From Acidobacteriaceae bacterium (GTDB lineage: Bacteria > Acidobacteriota > Terriglobia > Bryobacterales > Bryobacteraceae): 64,000 nucleotides of DNA. Made by a program: the position numbers and the translations under genes. This document shows positions 7,736 through 15,689 of the stretch, one piece after another (position 1 is the stretch's first letter; each line of letters opens with the position of its first letter). The notes under the pieces were generated by a model that was not told where the DNA came from, ran no database searches, and was given only the letters and a program-made list of their open reading frames with translations. The stretch lies in NCBI GenBank assembly GCA_019240405.1, contig JAFAYL010000017.1, positions 20,578 through 84,577 on the forward strand, in the 5' to 3' direction.

Positions 7736-10700
7736 GTGTCTGCAGATGTTTATGTCGAGCTGCATGCGCGGTCGGCGTTCTCTTTTCTAGAAGGTGCGTC
7801 GCTCCCGGAAGATCTCGCATCGCAAGCGGCGCAGCTCGGGCAGCCAGCTCTGGCTATTACCGACGCGCATGGAGTTTATGGGGCGCCGCGATTCCATTTA
7901 GCTGCAAAGCAGCTCGGAATCCGGGCGCTCATTGGCGCTGAAGTTAACTCTGCAGAAAACTGCCGGTACACGTTGCTATGCGAGAACAGACGTGGATATC
8001 AAAATCTGTGCCGGCTGGTTACGCGAACGAAATTTCGTGGAAACAGCCCTGGCAAGCCTGAGAATCCATTTGCCACGGCTCAAGATTTTGCCGAACACGC
8101 TCAAGGCCTGGTGTGCCTGACCGGCGGGGATGAAGGCCCGCTGGCCAATATGAGCACGACGCGGGAGCGGCTCGAACAGCTCGTCCATTTATTCGGACCG
8201 AAAAACGTCTTTGTCGAAGTCCAGCGACATTTCCGGCGCGATCAGGAGCTTCGCAATCAGGCGCTCATTGATCTGGCGCGAAATATGAAACTGCCGCTTC
8301 TCGCGACAAACGGCGTCACTCACGAGACAACAGAGCGGCGTGAGCTTCAGGACGTGCTCACTTGCGTTCGCAACAAAACCACAATCGCAGAAGCCGGAAA
8401 GCTGCTCAATTTCAATTCAGAGCGGCACATGAAGAGCTCCGGCGAGATGAAGAAGTTGTTCGCCGATCTACCGGAGGCATTTGAGCAAACTACAGAGCTG
8501 GCAAACCGCTTGAATTTCACGCTTACCGATCTGGGTTATGAGTTCCCGCGATATCCGGTGCCGCCGGGCGAGACCGAAATGTCTTACTTGCGGCAGCTCA
8601 CGCATCGGGGAGCGCAAGAACGCTATCGCCCTTATTACGACGCAGCGCGCGGGCAAGTGGAGCGCGAATTAGCGTTGATTGAAAAGCTCAACCTCGCGGG
8701 TTATTTCCTCATTGTTTGGGACATCGTCGATTTCTGCCGCAGGAACAACATTCTTGTGCAGGGCCGCGGATCGGCTGCCAACAGCGCGGTCTGCTACTCA
8801 CTCAGGATCACGGCTGTCGATCCAGTGGGAATGGACTTATTGTTTGAGCGCTTTCTTTCCGAAGAACGCGGCGAGATGCCGGATATCGATCTGGATTTAC
8901 CCAGCGGCGATCAGCGCGAGCGCGCCATTCAATATATTTACGAGCGATATGGACAATTAGGCGTTGCCATGACGGCAAACGTCGTAACGTATCGCGGGCG
9001 CTCCGCGGTGCGGGATGTGGGCAAGGCGCTGGGGTTTGAAGAAAAGGAGCTTAACCGGCTAACTAGCCAGATCAATCCGTTCGAGTGGAGAGATTCGCAA
9101 GACACGCTGGAACGCAGGTTCATCGAACACGGCTTCGATCTGCGCGACCGGCGCATCCTGAATTTTTTTACGCTGACAAACCAGATTCTCGATTTACCGA
9201 GACATCTTGGGCAGCACTCCGGAGGCATGGTCATTTGCCAAGGCCAGCTTGATTCGATTGTTCCGCTGGAGCCGGCGACCATGCCGGGGCGAGTCGTCGT
9301 TCAGTGGGACAAAGACGATTGCGCGGACCTCGGAATCGTCAAGGTGGACCTGCTGGGCCTGGGGATGATGGCCGTGCTCGAAGACACTATCGACATCATT
9401 GCCGATAAATATAGCGAGCAAGTGGATTTGGCGCACTTGCCGCAAGATGACGCACAAGTCTATGCGTGTTTGCAGAAGGCTGACACAGTTGGGTTATTTC
9501 AGGTGGAAAGCCGCGCGCAGATGTCGTGTCTGCCGCGCATGAAGCCGGAAAAGTTTTACGACATTGTCGTGCAAGTGGCGATCATTCGTCCGGGCCCCAT
9601 TGTTGGCGAGATGCTGCATCCTTATTTGCGGCGGCGGCAAGGCTTGGAAGAGGCTGTTTCTTTGCATCCGTCGCTCGAGCCTGTGCTGAAGCGGACACTT
9701 GGTGTTCCTTTGTTTCAGGAGCAACTGATCCGGATGGCGATGATCGCGGCTGGATTTACCGGTGGCCAAGCAGAAGAATTGCGCCGGGCTTTTGGGTTCA
9801 AGCGCTCGGAACGGCGCATGCGCGAAGTGGAAGTAAAGCTGCGCGAAGGCATGGAGCGGAAAGGCATCACGGGAGCCGGGCAGGATCGCATTATTCAAGC
9901 CATCACCTCATTCGCTCTGTACGGATTCCCGGAGTCGCATGCCGCAAGTTTTGCGCTGCTTGCTTATGCTAGTGCTTATTTGAAATGCCATTATTTGGCC
10001 GCGTTCACCGCAGCCATGCTGAATAATCAGCCGATGGGGTTTTACTCGCCGGCGACGCTGGTCAAAGATGCTCAACGGCACCGGCAGCGATTTCGCCCCG
10101 TAGACGTGCTGCGCTCGGACTATCTGTGCACGGTTGAAGTAGAAGGGACAGAAAAGTATGTGCGCTTGGGATTGAATTATGTGCGCGGATTGAGCACCGC
10201 AACAGCGCGCCAGATTGAGCAGGAAAGAAAACGAAACCCGTACATATCGCTGCGGGATTTAGTTTGCCGCGTGCCCGAGCTGCAGAAAGATGAGCTCGCG
10301 GCCCTTTCAGAATTGGGCGCCTTAAACTCTCTCCCGAAACATAAATCTGACCGGCACCGCCGCGGCGCGTTGTGGCAATCAGAATTGGCATTGCAGCCTG
10401 TAGGAGAGTTGCTGGAGCCTGCCGCAGAGGAAGGCGCTCCATCACCGCTCGCGCTCATGACGCCCGGACAGCGCACTCAGGCCGATTTCAGCAATAGCGG
10501 GCTGACAATCGGCAAACATCCGATGTCTTATTACCGCGAGCGAATGCGCGAAATGGGCGTGATGGATGCGGCAACAGCAAAAGCTCAGCGGGACGGAATG
10601 GTGTTGAAGGTTGGAGGATGCGTGATTACTCGCCAACGCCCCGGCACTGCAAAAGGATTTGTATTTCTGAGCCTGGAGGACGAGACGGGAATCGTGAACA

Positions 10701-10876
10701 TTATTGTTCGACCAGATCTGTTCGAAAGACGCCGCCAGATCTGCACTACATCGCCGTACGTGATGGTAAAGGGTGTATTGCAAAGCATCACCGGCGTGAT
10801 TTCCGTGAAAGCGGGAGAAATTGAAGAATTGAAGTTCCAAGATGCGGCAGTTATGCAATCGCATGATTTCCATTGA
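7736..10876 (+). CDS. dnaE2: Error-prone DNA polymerase III alpha subunit (DnaE2/ImuC)
   Basis: 1046 residues, the usual length for DnaE2. The N-terminal PHP domain begins YVELHARSAFSFLEGAS and LAITDAHGVYGA; the HxH metal motif reads HAR, so the exonuclease site looks degenerate, as is usual in this family. The polymerase palm shows MPDIDLDLPSGDQRERA (about 380-396) with the catalytic Asp residues, and GRGSAANSAVCYSL upstream of it. The C-terminal OB domain (GFVFLSLEDETGIVNIIV) is present. It does translesion synthesis in the SOS response, normally with ImuA/ImuB; neither partner is encoded in this window. GTG start with a TATACT six bases upstream. Confidence 0.92.
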   Translation: MSADVYVELHARSAFSFLEGASLPEDLASQAAQLGQPALAITDAHGVYGAPRFHLAAKQLGIRALIGAEVNSAENCRYTLLCENRRGYQNLCRLVTRTKFRGNSPGKPENPFATAQDFAEHAQGLVCLTGGDEGPLANMSTTRERLEQLVHLFGPKNVFVEVQRHFRRDQELRNQALIDLARNMKLPLLATNGVTHETTERRELQDVLTCVRNKTTIAEAGKLLNFNSERHMKSSGEMKKLFADLPEAFEQTTELANRLNFTLTDLGYEFPRYPVPPGETEMSYLRQLTHRGAQERYRPYYDAARGQVERELALIEKLNLAGYFLIVWDIVDFCRRNNILVQGRGSAANSAVCYSLRITAVDPVGMDLLFERFLSEERGEMPDIDLDLPSGDQRERAIQYIYERYGQLGVAMTANVVTYRGRSAVRDVGKALGFEEKELNRLTSQINPFEWRDSQDTLERRFIEHGFDLRDRRILNFFTLTNQILDLPRHLGQHSGGMVICQGQLDSIVPLEPATMPGRVVVQWDKDDCADLGIVKVDLLGLGMMAVLEDTIDIIADKYSEQVDLAHLPQDDAQVYACLQKADTVGLFQVESRAQMSCLPRMKPEKFYDIVVQVAIIRPGPIVGEMLHPYLRRRQGLEEAVSLHPSLEPVLKRTLGVPLFQEQLIRMAMIAAGFTGGQAEELRRAFGFKRSERRMREVEVKLREGMERKGITGAGQDRIIQAITSFALYGFPESHAASFALLAYASAYLKCHYLAAFTAAMLNNQPMGFYSPATLVKDAQRHRQRFRPVDVLRSDYLCTVEVEGTEKYVRLGLNYVRGLSTATARQIEQERKRNPYISLRDLVCRVPELQKDELAALSELGALNSLPKHKSDRHRRGALWQSELALQPVGELLEPAAEEGAPSPLALMTPGQRTQADFSNSGLTIGKHPMSYYRERMREMGVMDAATAKAQRDGMVLKVGGCVITRQRPGTAKGFVFLSLEDETGIVNIIVRPDLFERRRQICTTSPYVMVKGVLQSITGVISVKAGEIEELKFQDAAVMQSHDFH

Positions 10877-10945
10877 AAAGTTCACGGACCTAATCAACTC
10901 GTAATCCCAAGTACTAGAATGCAAGTCGGGGCCGCTCGCGCAAAA

Positions 10946-11119
10946 ATGACGGATGTCCTCGGCTTGGGAAATCTGCTGCTAGCGATGGCAGTACTTTTCA
11001 CAGTGCTTATTTTCGTCTTTGAATGCCTTGAAAGGCGGCGCGAGGGGAAAAGGCAAAACCGAATTCTGGACGAGATTGAGCGGGAGTACGAGGTGTACTG
11101 CCGCATGGGCCGTCTTTAA
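10946..11119 (+). CDS. Small single-pass membrane protein
   Basis: About 57 residues from ATG 10946 (ATG 10919 in the same frame would add nine). One hydrophobic helix, LGNLLLAMAVLFTVLIFVFE, is followed by a highly charged cytoplasmic tail CLERRREGKRQNRILDEIER ending EYEVYCRMGRL. By the positive-inside rule the tail should be inside. It lies between dnaE2 and the histidine kinase, with no clear ribosome-binding site. No family recognised. Membrane-anchor plus charged-tail composition supports a real gene, but the size keeps confidence moderate. Confidence 0.5.
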   Translation: MTDVLGLGNLLLAMAVLFTVLIFVFECLERRREGKRQNRILDEIEREYEVYCRMGRL

Positions 11120-11229
11120 TGGATTCGCTTGTCAGGATCGTGTGAAGCTTCGGGTTTTACCCAGTTACACTTTTTGTTCCTGAGTATTAGCTTTTAGAAG
11201 AAGCGTAGTTTTGCCTAGGCAAGGACGTG

Positions 11230-12813
11230 ATGCGAAAATCAGCGAATGAGATCAGCGATATCGGCGCGGAGCTCGAGCGGCTTCAACAGATTGAAAAACG
11301 CTTTGAGGATTTCGCAAACAGCACGCGCGATTTTGCATTTATCACGATGGATTTGAACGGAGTGATCGTCGGCTGGAACAAAGGAGCTGAGCACATGCTC
11401 GGTTACAGTGAAGCCGAGATTATCGGCCAGCCTGGGGCTGTCTTTTTCACACCTGAGGATAACGCCATCGGAGAGCCACAAAAAGAGATGGCCGCGGCCA
11501 TGGCCACGGGACGGGGTGAGGATGACCGGTGGCATATCAGGAAGGATGGCAGCAGGTTCTGGGGCAGCGGAGTGATGACGGTCTTGCGGGATCGAGATGG
11601 AAATGTGCGTGGCTTCGCCAAGGTCATGCGCGACCGCACGGAGCAAAAAAAGAGGACTCAAGAGTTACGGGCGAGTGAAGAGAGGTTTCGCCTACTCGTG
11701 GAGAACGTGAGGGATTGTGCATTATTTTCTGTTGACCCGGATGGAAATATCTCGGATTGGAATCCGGGCGCAGAACGGATTTTCGGGTACACAGACGCCG
11801 AAGTTATCGGGCGCTATTTAATAGATTTGTTCGCCGCAGATCGCGAATTGAAGGAATTGATAAAAGAGGATTTGGCGCGGGCCGCGATCGAGGACGGGGC
11901 CTCGGCTGAGTCTTGGCTTACACGCAAAGACGGAACAAGGTTTTATGCCCGTTGGGTTACGAACGCGATCCGAGACGAAGACGGAATCCTGATCGGATAC
12001 ATGAAGGTATTACGCGATGAAACCGATCTCAGGAAAAACGAAGAGGAACGACAAAGACAATTACAGCGCGATCGCGAATTGTTGGAAGGGCAATTTCAGC
12101 TTACCAACATTGCGCTCCATCGCACCAAAGAGGAATTGCAGGATCTGACAGGCCAGCTTTTGAATGCCCAAGACGAGGAGCGTCGCCGGATCGCACGTGA
12201 TTTGCACGATCATCTCGCGCAGAGGATCGGGCTAATAGACATGAAGCTGTCAAATCTGGGGCGCACGCCAGATGGCCCCGCTGCGCTTCAAGCCGAGCTA
12301 GAGCCGGTTCACGAACAAATATCGGAGTTATTGGCCGAAGTGCGCGACCTCTCTTACCGGCTGCACCCCGCCACACTAGAGCACTTGGGACTACTGCCAA
12401 CATTGGGGAGCCTTGTCGAACAATTTAGATCCGTGCGAAGCACCCCTATTCACTTGGAGACGGCTGATTATTTCGAGGAGGGCCTCGAGTCGGAACTGAG
12501 GAGTGCGCTCTATCGGATTACGGAAGAAGCGCTACGTAACGTCCAACGCCACGCCGGCGATGTGCCTGTGACAATTACGTTGTATAGAAATTCCGGCGAG
12601 GTACATCTGGAGATTCAGGACAGCGGACAAGGATTTTCAGAAGCTGCCATAAAGGGCAGGCGGACGCTTGGGCTGATCAGCATGGAGGAACGCGCCCGGC
12701 TCGTGGGGGGAACCCTCGAGTTGCGGTCCGTTCCGGGCGAGGGAACGACTCTTGAGGTGGTTGTGCCAGTGGCGAAGGATGTAAATGGGACGGCCACGAG
12801 TCATTCTAGCTGA
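11230..12813 (+). CDS. PAS-PAS sensor histidine kinase (HisKA_3, NarL-type)
   Basis: About 527 residues from the ATG at 11230, preferred over the GTG at 11227 because AAGGA then sits 4 bases upstream. Two PAS domains follow (about 25-145 with DLNGVIVGWNKGAEHMLGYS, and about 150-270 with DPDGNISDWNPGAERIFGYT), each with a PAC-like end. A coiled-coil then leads to HisKA_3 with the phospho-acceptor His in RRRIARDLHDHLAQ (near residue 325) and an HATPase_c domain (EEALRNVQRHA, DSGQGF, GLISMEERARLVGG). No membrane segment, so the sensor is cytosolic. It overlaps the receiver gene by 29 bases, implying a two-component pair. The signal is unknown. Confidence 0.9.
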   Translation: MRKSANEISDIGAELERLQQIEKRFEDFANSTRDFAFITMDLNGVIVGWNKGAEHMLGYSEAEIIGQPGAVFFTPEDNAIGEPQKEMAAAMATGRGEDDRWHIRKDGSRFWGSGVMTVLRDRDGNVRGFAKVMRDRTEQKKRTQELRASEERFRLLVENVRDCALFSVDPDGNISDWNPGAERIFGYTDAEVIGRYLIDLFAADRELKELIKEDLARAAIEDGASAESWLTRKDGTRFYARWVTNAIRDEDGILIGYMKVLRDETDLRKNEEERQRQLQRDRELLEGQFQLTNIALHRTKEELQDLTGQLLNAQDEERRRIARDLHDHLAQRIGLIDMKLSNLGRTPDGPAALQAELEPVHEQISELLAEVRDLSYRLHPATLEHLGLLPTLGSLVEQFRSVRSTPIHLETADYFEEGLESELRSALYRITEEALRNVQRHAGDVPVTITLYRNSGEVHLEIQDSGQGFSEAAIKGRRTLGLISMEERARLVGGTLELRSVPGEGTTLEVVVPVAKDVNGTATSHSS

Positions 12814-13207
12814 CGATTATGAGCCCGCGCAGCGAATGTGCCGCGAGCTGCTTGAGCCCGATTTTGACATCGTAGCAGCGGTTGGAGACGGAGAAGCCGC
12901 GGTGCAGGCGGTCAAGGCGCATCACCCCGATCTCTTAGTCCTTGACGTGTCGATGCCTCTACGCGATGGATTTTCGGCCGCACGGCAATTAAAGGAAGAA
13001 ATGCCGCACGTGAAAATTCTATTTCTCTCGATGCACGCAGAACCGGCATATCTGAGAGAGGCCGCTCGCATAGGGGTCGATGGCTACGTGATTAAGAGGA
13101 ATGCATTAATTGAGCTCCGGGTAGGACTACGAAGGCTAATGGAAGGCAACAGGTATTATCCTCAGGAGCAATCGGCGAGGAGCTCGAATGCGGCCACAAG
13201 CCGATAA
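12785..13207 (+). CDS. Receiver-only response regulator
   Basis: 140 residues. A CheY-like receiver domain fills almost the whole protein: acidic pair ILADDYEP, phospho-acceptor D54 in LLVLDVSMP, and the conserved Lys in GYVIKRNA. HisKA_3 kinases normally pair with NarL/FixJ regulators carrying a C-terminal LuxR helix-turn-helix. Here only a short Ser/Ala/Asn tail follows, and neither the remaining frame nor the next 40 bases encodes one. It overlaps the kinase gene by 29 bases. Output may be by protein-protein contact or phosphorelay. It could also be a shortened NarL-type regulator. Confidence 0.85.
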   Translation: MGRPRVILADDYEPAQRMCRELLEPDFDIVAAVGDGEAAVQAVKAHHPDLLVLDVSMPLRDGFSAARQLKEEMPHVKILFLSMHAEPAYLREAARIGVDGYVIKRNALIELRVGLRRLMEGNRYYPQEQSARSSNAATSR

Positions 13208-13235
13208 AGTCTGATGCCGCACAGTACGCCGGCGC

Positions 13236-13241
13236 TACACT
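13236..13241 (+). promoter_or_regulatory. Putative -10 box (TACACT) upstream of the 13251 gene
   Basis: TACACT ends 9 bases before GTG 13251. No Shine-Dalgarno sequence lies between them, so a leaderless or very short leader transcript is possible. Confidence 0.25.
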
Positions 13242-13250
13242 CTGAGTGCG

Positions 13251-13883
13251 GTGAATTGCAGAGTAGCCGAAATCGGTGTAATAACGGTTTTAACCGTAAT
13301 TACAGCCTTCGGGCAGAATCCGGGGCAAAGCGGAAATGTGCCGTCACAGGGAGTCGGAACTCCGCTCTCCGTCAAAGAGAAATGGGGAAACTTCGTTGGC
13401 GAGACCGTCAGTCCTTTAACCCTGGGCGCCGGAGTCTTCAACGGCGGCTTCGCGCATCTTACGAACTCCGATCCCAAGTACGGGACGAACAGTGAGGCCT
13501 TCGCGCAGCGTTTTGGCGCATCAGTTGCGGATATTGCGACACAGAACTTTTTCGGAGACTTTTTTCTCGCGTGGGCGTTCCATGAGGATCCACGTTATTT
13601 TCGCAAAGGTCCGCCCTCCAGCAAGACGTCACGTTTCTGGTACGCGGTAAGCCGGGCCATGATTATCCGCAGGGATGCAGCCGGGGAGAGTTTCAATTGG
13701 TCGAACGTGCTGGGGACCGCGATGAGCGCGGGATTTTCAAACGCCTACTATCCGCCAGCGGGCAGAACCGGTGGCGCAATCTTGATTCACTTCGCAACGA
13801 GTGTCGCCGGGGCAGGATTCGCAAACCTCGCCCCGGAATTCTGGCCGGATTTCAAACAGAGATTCTTCAGCCGGCAACACTGA
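13251..13883 (+). CDS. Conserved hypothetical secreted protein
   Basis: 210 residues from GTG. A hydrophobic N-terminus (VAEIGVITVLTVITAFGQ) looks like a signal peptide. The mature part has many aromatic and Gly residues, including NFFGDFFLAWAFHEDPRYFR, SRAMIIRRDAAGESFNWSN, GFSNAYYPPAGRTGGAIL and an end NLAPEFWPDFKQRFF. I have the impression of a family common in Acidobacteriota, with no assigned function. The glycine/aromatic pattern could suit an outer-membrane or periplasmic protein. It is downstream of the two-component pair and could be in its regulon, which is inference only. Confidence 0.7.
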   Translation: MNCRVAEIGVITVLTVITAFGQNPGQSGNVPSQGVGTPLSVKEKWGNFVGETVSPLTLGAGVFNGGFAHLTNSDPKYGTNSEAFAQRFGASVADIATQNFFGDFFLAWAFHEDPRYFRKGPPSSKTSRFWYAVSRAMIIRRDAAGESFNWSNVLGTAMSAGFSNAYYPPAGRTGGAILIHFATSVAGAGFANLAPEFWPDFKQRFFSRQH

Positions 13884-13907
13884 CGAACGCTTCAGATTCC
13901 TGAGCGA

Positions 13908-14402
13908 TCAGGCGCCTTGTCCGGCTCCCTGCGCCATCTTGGCCGCAAACGCGTCGGCGCGCTTTTTCATCTCTTCGGGAGCTACGTCTTCAATATGCGT
14001 GGCGACGCTCCAGTTATGACCGAACGGATCCGTCAGCTTCCCAAACCGGTCGCCCCAGAACATGTCTTGGGGAGGCATGTCTGCTTTTGCTCCGGCGTTC
14101 ACGGCTTGTTGAAAAACTGAGTCAACATTTTCGACGTAAAGGAAAATGCCAACGGGCGAACCGCCGAGCGATTGAGCGGAGCGGTTTCCGCTTCCCGGCA
14201 TTTCATCCGATAACATAATCATGGAATCGCCGATTTTGAATTCGGCGTGCCCGATTTTGCCGCCCGGCCCGGACATTCGAACGGTTTCCTTCGCTCCGAA
14301 CGCTTTTTTATAGAACTCGAGCGCGCGGTTACCGTCATTCACAACTAAATACGGCGTTGCCGTATGATATCCCTCTGGAATCGGTTTTACAGTAGCTGGC
14401 AT
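13908..14402 (-). CDS. VOC/glyoxalase-like protein (PhnB-type)
   Basis: 164 residues with a clear ribosome-binding site (AGGAGG, then CAATCGA before ATG). The vicinal-oxygen-chelate fold is seen as YLVVNDGNRALEFYKKAFGA, KIGHAEFKIGDSMIMLSDE, FLYVENVDSVFQQAVNAGA, MFWGDRFGKLTDPFGHNWS. This is the PhnB/YdcE-like branch, which usually lacks a known substrate. The C-terminus is a short Ala/Gly-rich tail. It is cytoplasmic, a monocistronic minus-strand gene convergent with the upstream hypothetical. Possible roles include antibiotic resistance or small-molecule isomerisation; none is shown here. Confidence 0.85.
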   Translation of the reverse strand: MPATVKPIPEGYHTATPYLVVNDGNRALEFYKKAFGAKETVRMSGPGGKIGHAEFKIGDSMIMLSDEMPGSGNRSAQSLGGSPVGIFLYVENVDSVFQQAVNAGAKADMPPQDMFWGDRFGKLTDPFGHNWSVATHIEDVAPEEMKKRADAFAAKMAQGAGQGA

Positions 14403-14499
14403 TTCGATTGCCTCCTGGAAATTGATGGAAAGATCAGATTACAATTGGGGCTACTTCCTTAAGCAATAGCTTCGAAGAAGGCCCAAAAAGGAGACTAGC

Positions 14500-15051
14500 A
14501 TGAAACTTGTAAATTTGATTTTTGCCTCTATTTGTGTGATCGGACTCACACAACTTGGGTGGAGTCAGAGTCATAGGAACCGGGATGCACGCCATGGCGT
14601 GCTGGGATACTTTGATCCTGAGACAGGTACATTCAAACCGATGACCCCGCAGGCATTGGAAGAAGGCGCTGCCCCGCCAGCGTCGCCAACCACAGGAACA
14701 TTCGTTTTCAATATAACGATCACGATAAAGTCATCAATTCCTACTAGCGACACGATTGTGTGCACAGCCACTGCCGATACGGACGACGTGAGCAGCGGAC
14801 GCTTCATGGACGAAGAAGCATCTGTGGCCGCGAAGCGTACGGGAAATACCGCGACGTGCAGCGTGACCATTCCGTATTCCTGGCCTCTATCGAGCGCGAG
14901 CAGCGATACGGTAGGCCTGAGCTATGAAGTTGAGGCATTCAGCTCGACAACAACAGGCGCGCTCACTCGATTGAGTACCCAAAGCCTTCCCAGTATCAAA
15001 GTGCCGGCAAACGGCGCGACAACTACTGAGACTATCGCGTCAACGATCTAA
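14500..15051 (+). CDS. Secreted hypothetical protein
   Basis: 183 residues, ribosome-binding site AAGGAG 7 bases before ATG. The signal peptide is MKLVNLIFASICVIGLTQLG, cleaved near WSQ. The mature protein contains GVLGYFDPETGTFKPM, a motif that I have the impression recurs in short acidobacterial secreted proteins, followed by a Thr/Ser-rich beta-sandwich-like region (FVFNITITIKSSIPTSDTIV, ATADTDDVSSGRF, TVGLSYEVEAFSST). There are two Cys (in IVCTA and ATCSV), which could form a disulfide. Function unknown. It is monocistronic and divergent from the VOC gene. Confidence 0.7.
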   Translation: MKLVNLIFASICVIGLTQLGWSQSHRNRDARHGVLGYFDPETGTFKPMTPQALEEGAAPPASPTTGTFVFNITITIKSSIPTSDTIVCTATADTDDVSSGRFMDEEASVAAKRTGNTATCSVTIPYSWPLSSASSDTVGLSYEVEAFSSTTTGALTRLSTQSLPSIKVPANGATTTETIASTI

Positions 15052-15070
15052 TTTCCCGATTCGATCGAAT

Positions 15071-15577
15071 TTAGAACTGATACTCGGCCGGAGTGATGCC
15101 TTTCGCGCGAAGGTACATTTCGGCCGAGGCGCGATGATGCGTAGTGTGATCGAGCAGTCCAAGCAGCAGATCGGCCCCAGTCATTGTCCCTTCGTCCGAC
15201 TTGTATGTCTTCGAAATCTGATCTGGAGCAAGCTTCGAGACAGTCTCGATCGCGTTATCGAATGACGTTTTAACAAACGCCGTCACGTCTTCTTTGCTCA
15301 TCGATTTCGGCTTTCCCGGATTCGGCTTCTCGCCCGAAAATGGGGCGAGAAAATAAGTCAGTCCCTGGGATAGGTGGACCAATTGCTCCGCAAAGCTCAT
15401 CTGTGGGGGAGTGAGCTTGAAACTGTAGTCCGAGGCTGGCATCTGATCGGCGATTTTCAGCGTGAAATCCCGGGAGGTCTTTAGGTGTTTCAGGACTGCC
15501 TGCTTGACATCCTCCTGGGCGTAAAGCTGCGCCGCGAGGCAGGCGATGATCGGAAGTGCGAAAGATAGTCTGCGCAT
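15071..15577 (-). CDS. Exported DinB-like protein
   Basis: 168 residues from the ATG at 15577, chosen because AAGGTGA precedes it by 3 bases; an upstream ATG at 15607 would spoil the signal peptide. Signal peptide MRRLSFALPIIACLAAQLYA. The mature domain is a DinB-like four-helix bundle: VLKHLKTSRDFTLKIADQMP, FAEQLVHLSQGLTYFLAPFS and LLGLLDHTTHHRASAEMYLR, the His residues being the usual metal ligands. DinB relatives include thiol-dependent transferases, but most are uncharacterised. Export is unusual for the fold and suggests a periplasmic variant. Monocistronic. Confidence 0.8.
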   Translation of the reverse strand: MRRLSFALPIIACLAAQLYAQEDVKQAVLKHLKTSRDFTLKIADQMPASDYSFKLTPPQMSFAEQLVHLSQGLTYFLAPFSGEKPNPGKPKSMSKEDVTAFVKTSFDNAIETVSKLAPDQISKTYKSDEGTMTGADLLLGLLDHTTHHRASAEMYLRAKGITPAEYQF

Positions 15578-15689
15578 AGTCACCTTGAATGTTCTGTAGT
15601 TTGGCATTAACGTCTAGTTTCGCTCAGTCTACATGATCGAGCCTTGGAAGTTCCTTACGGGTGTATAACGGTTGGCTGAAATTGGGGAG

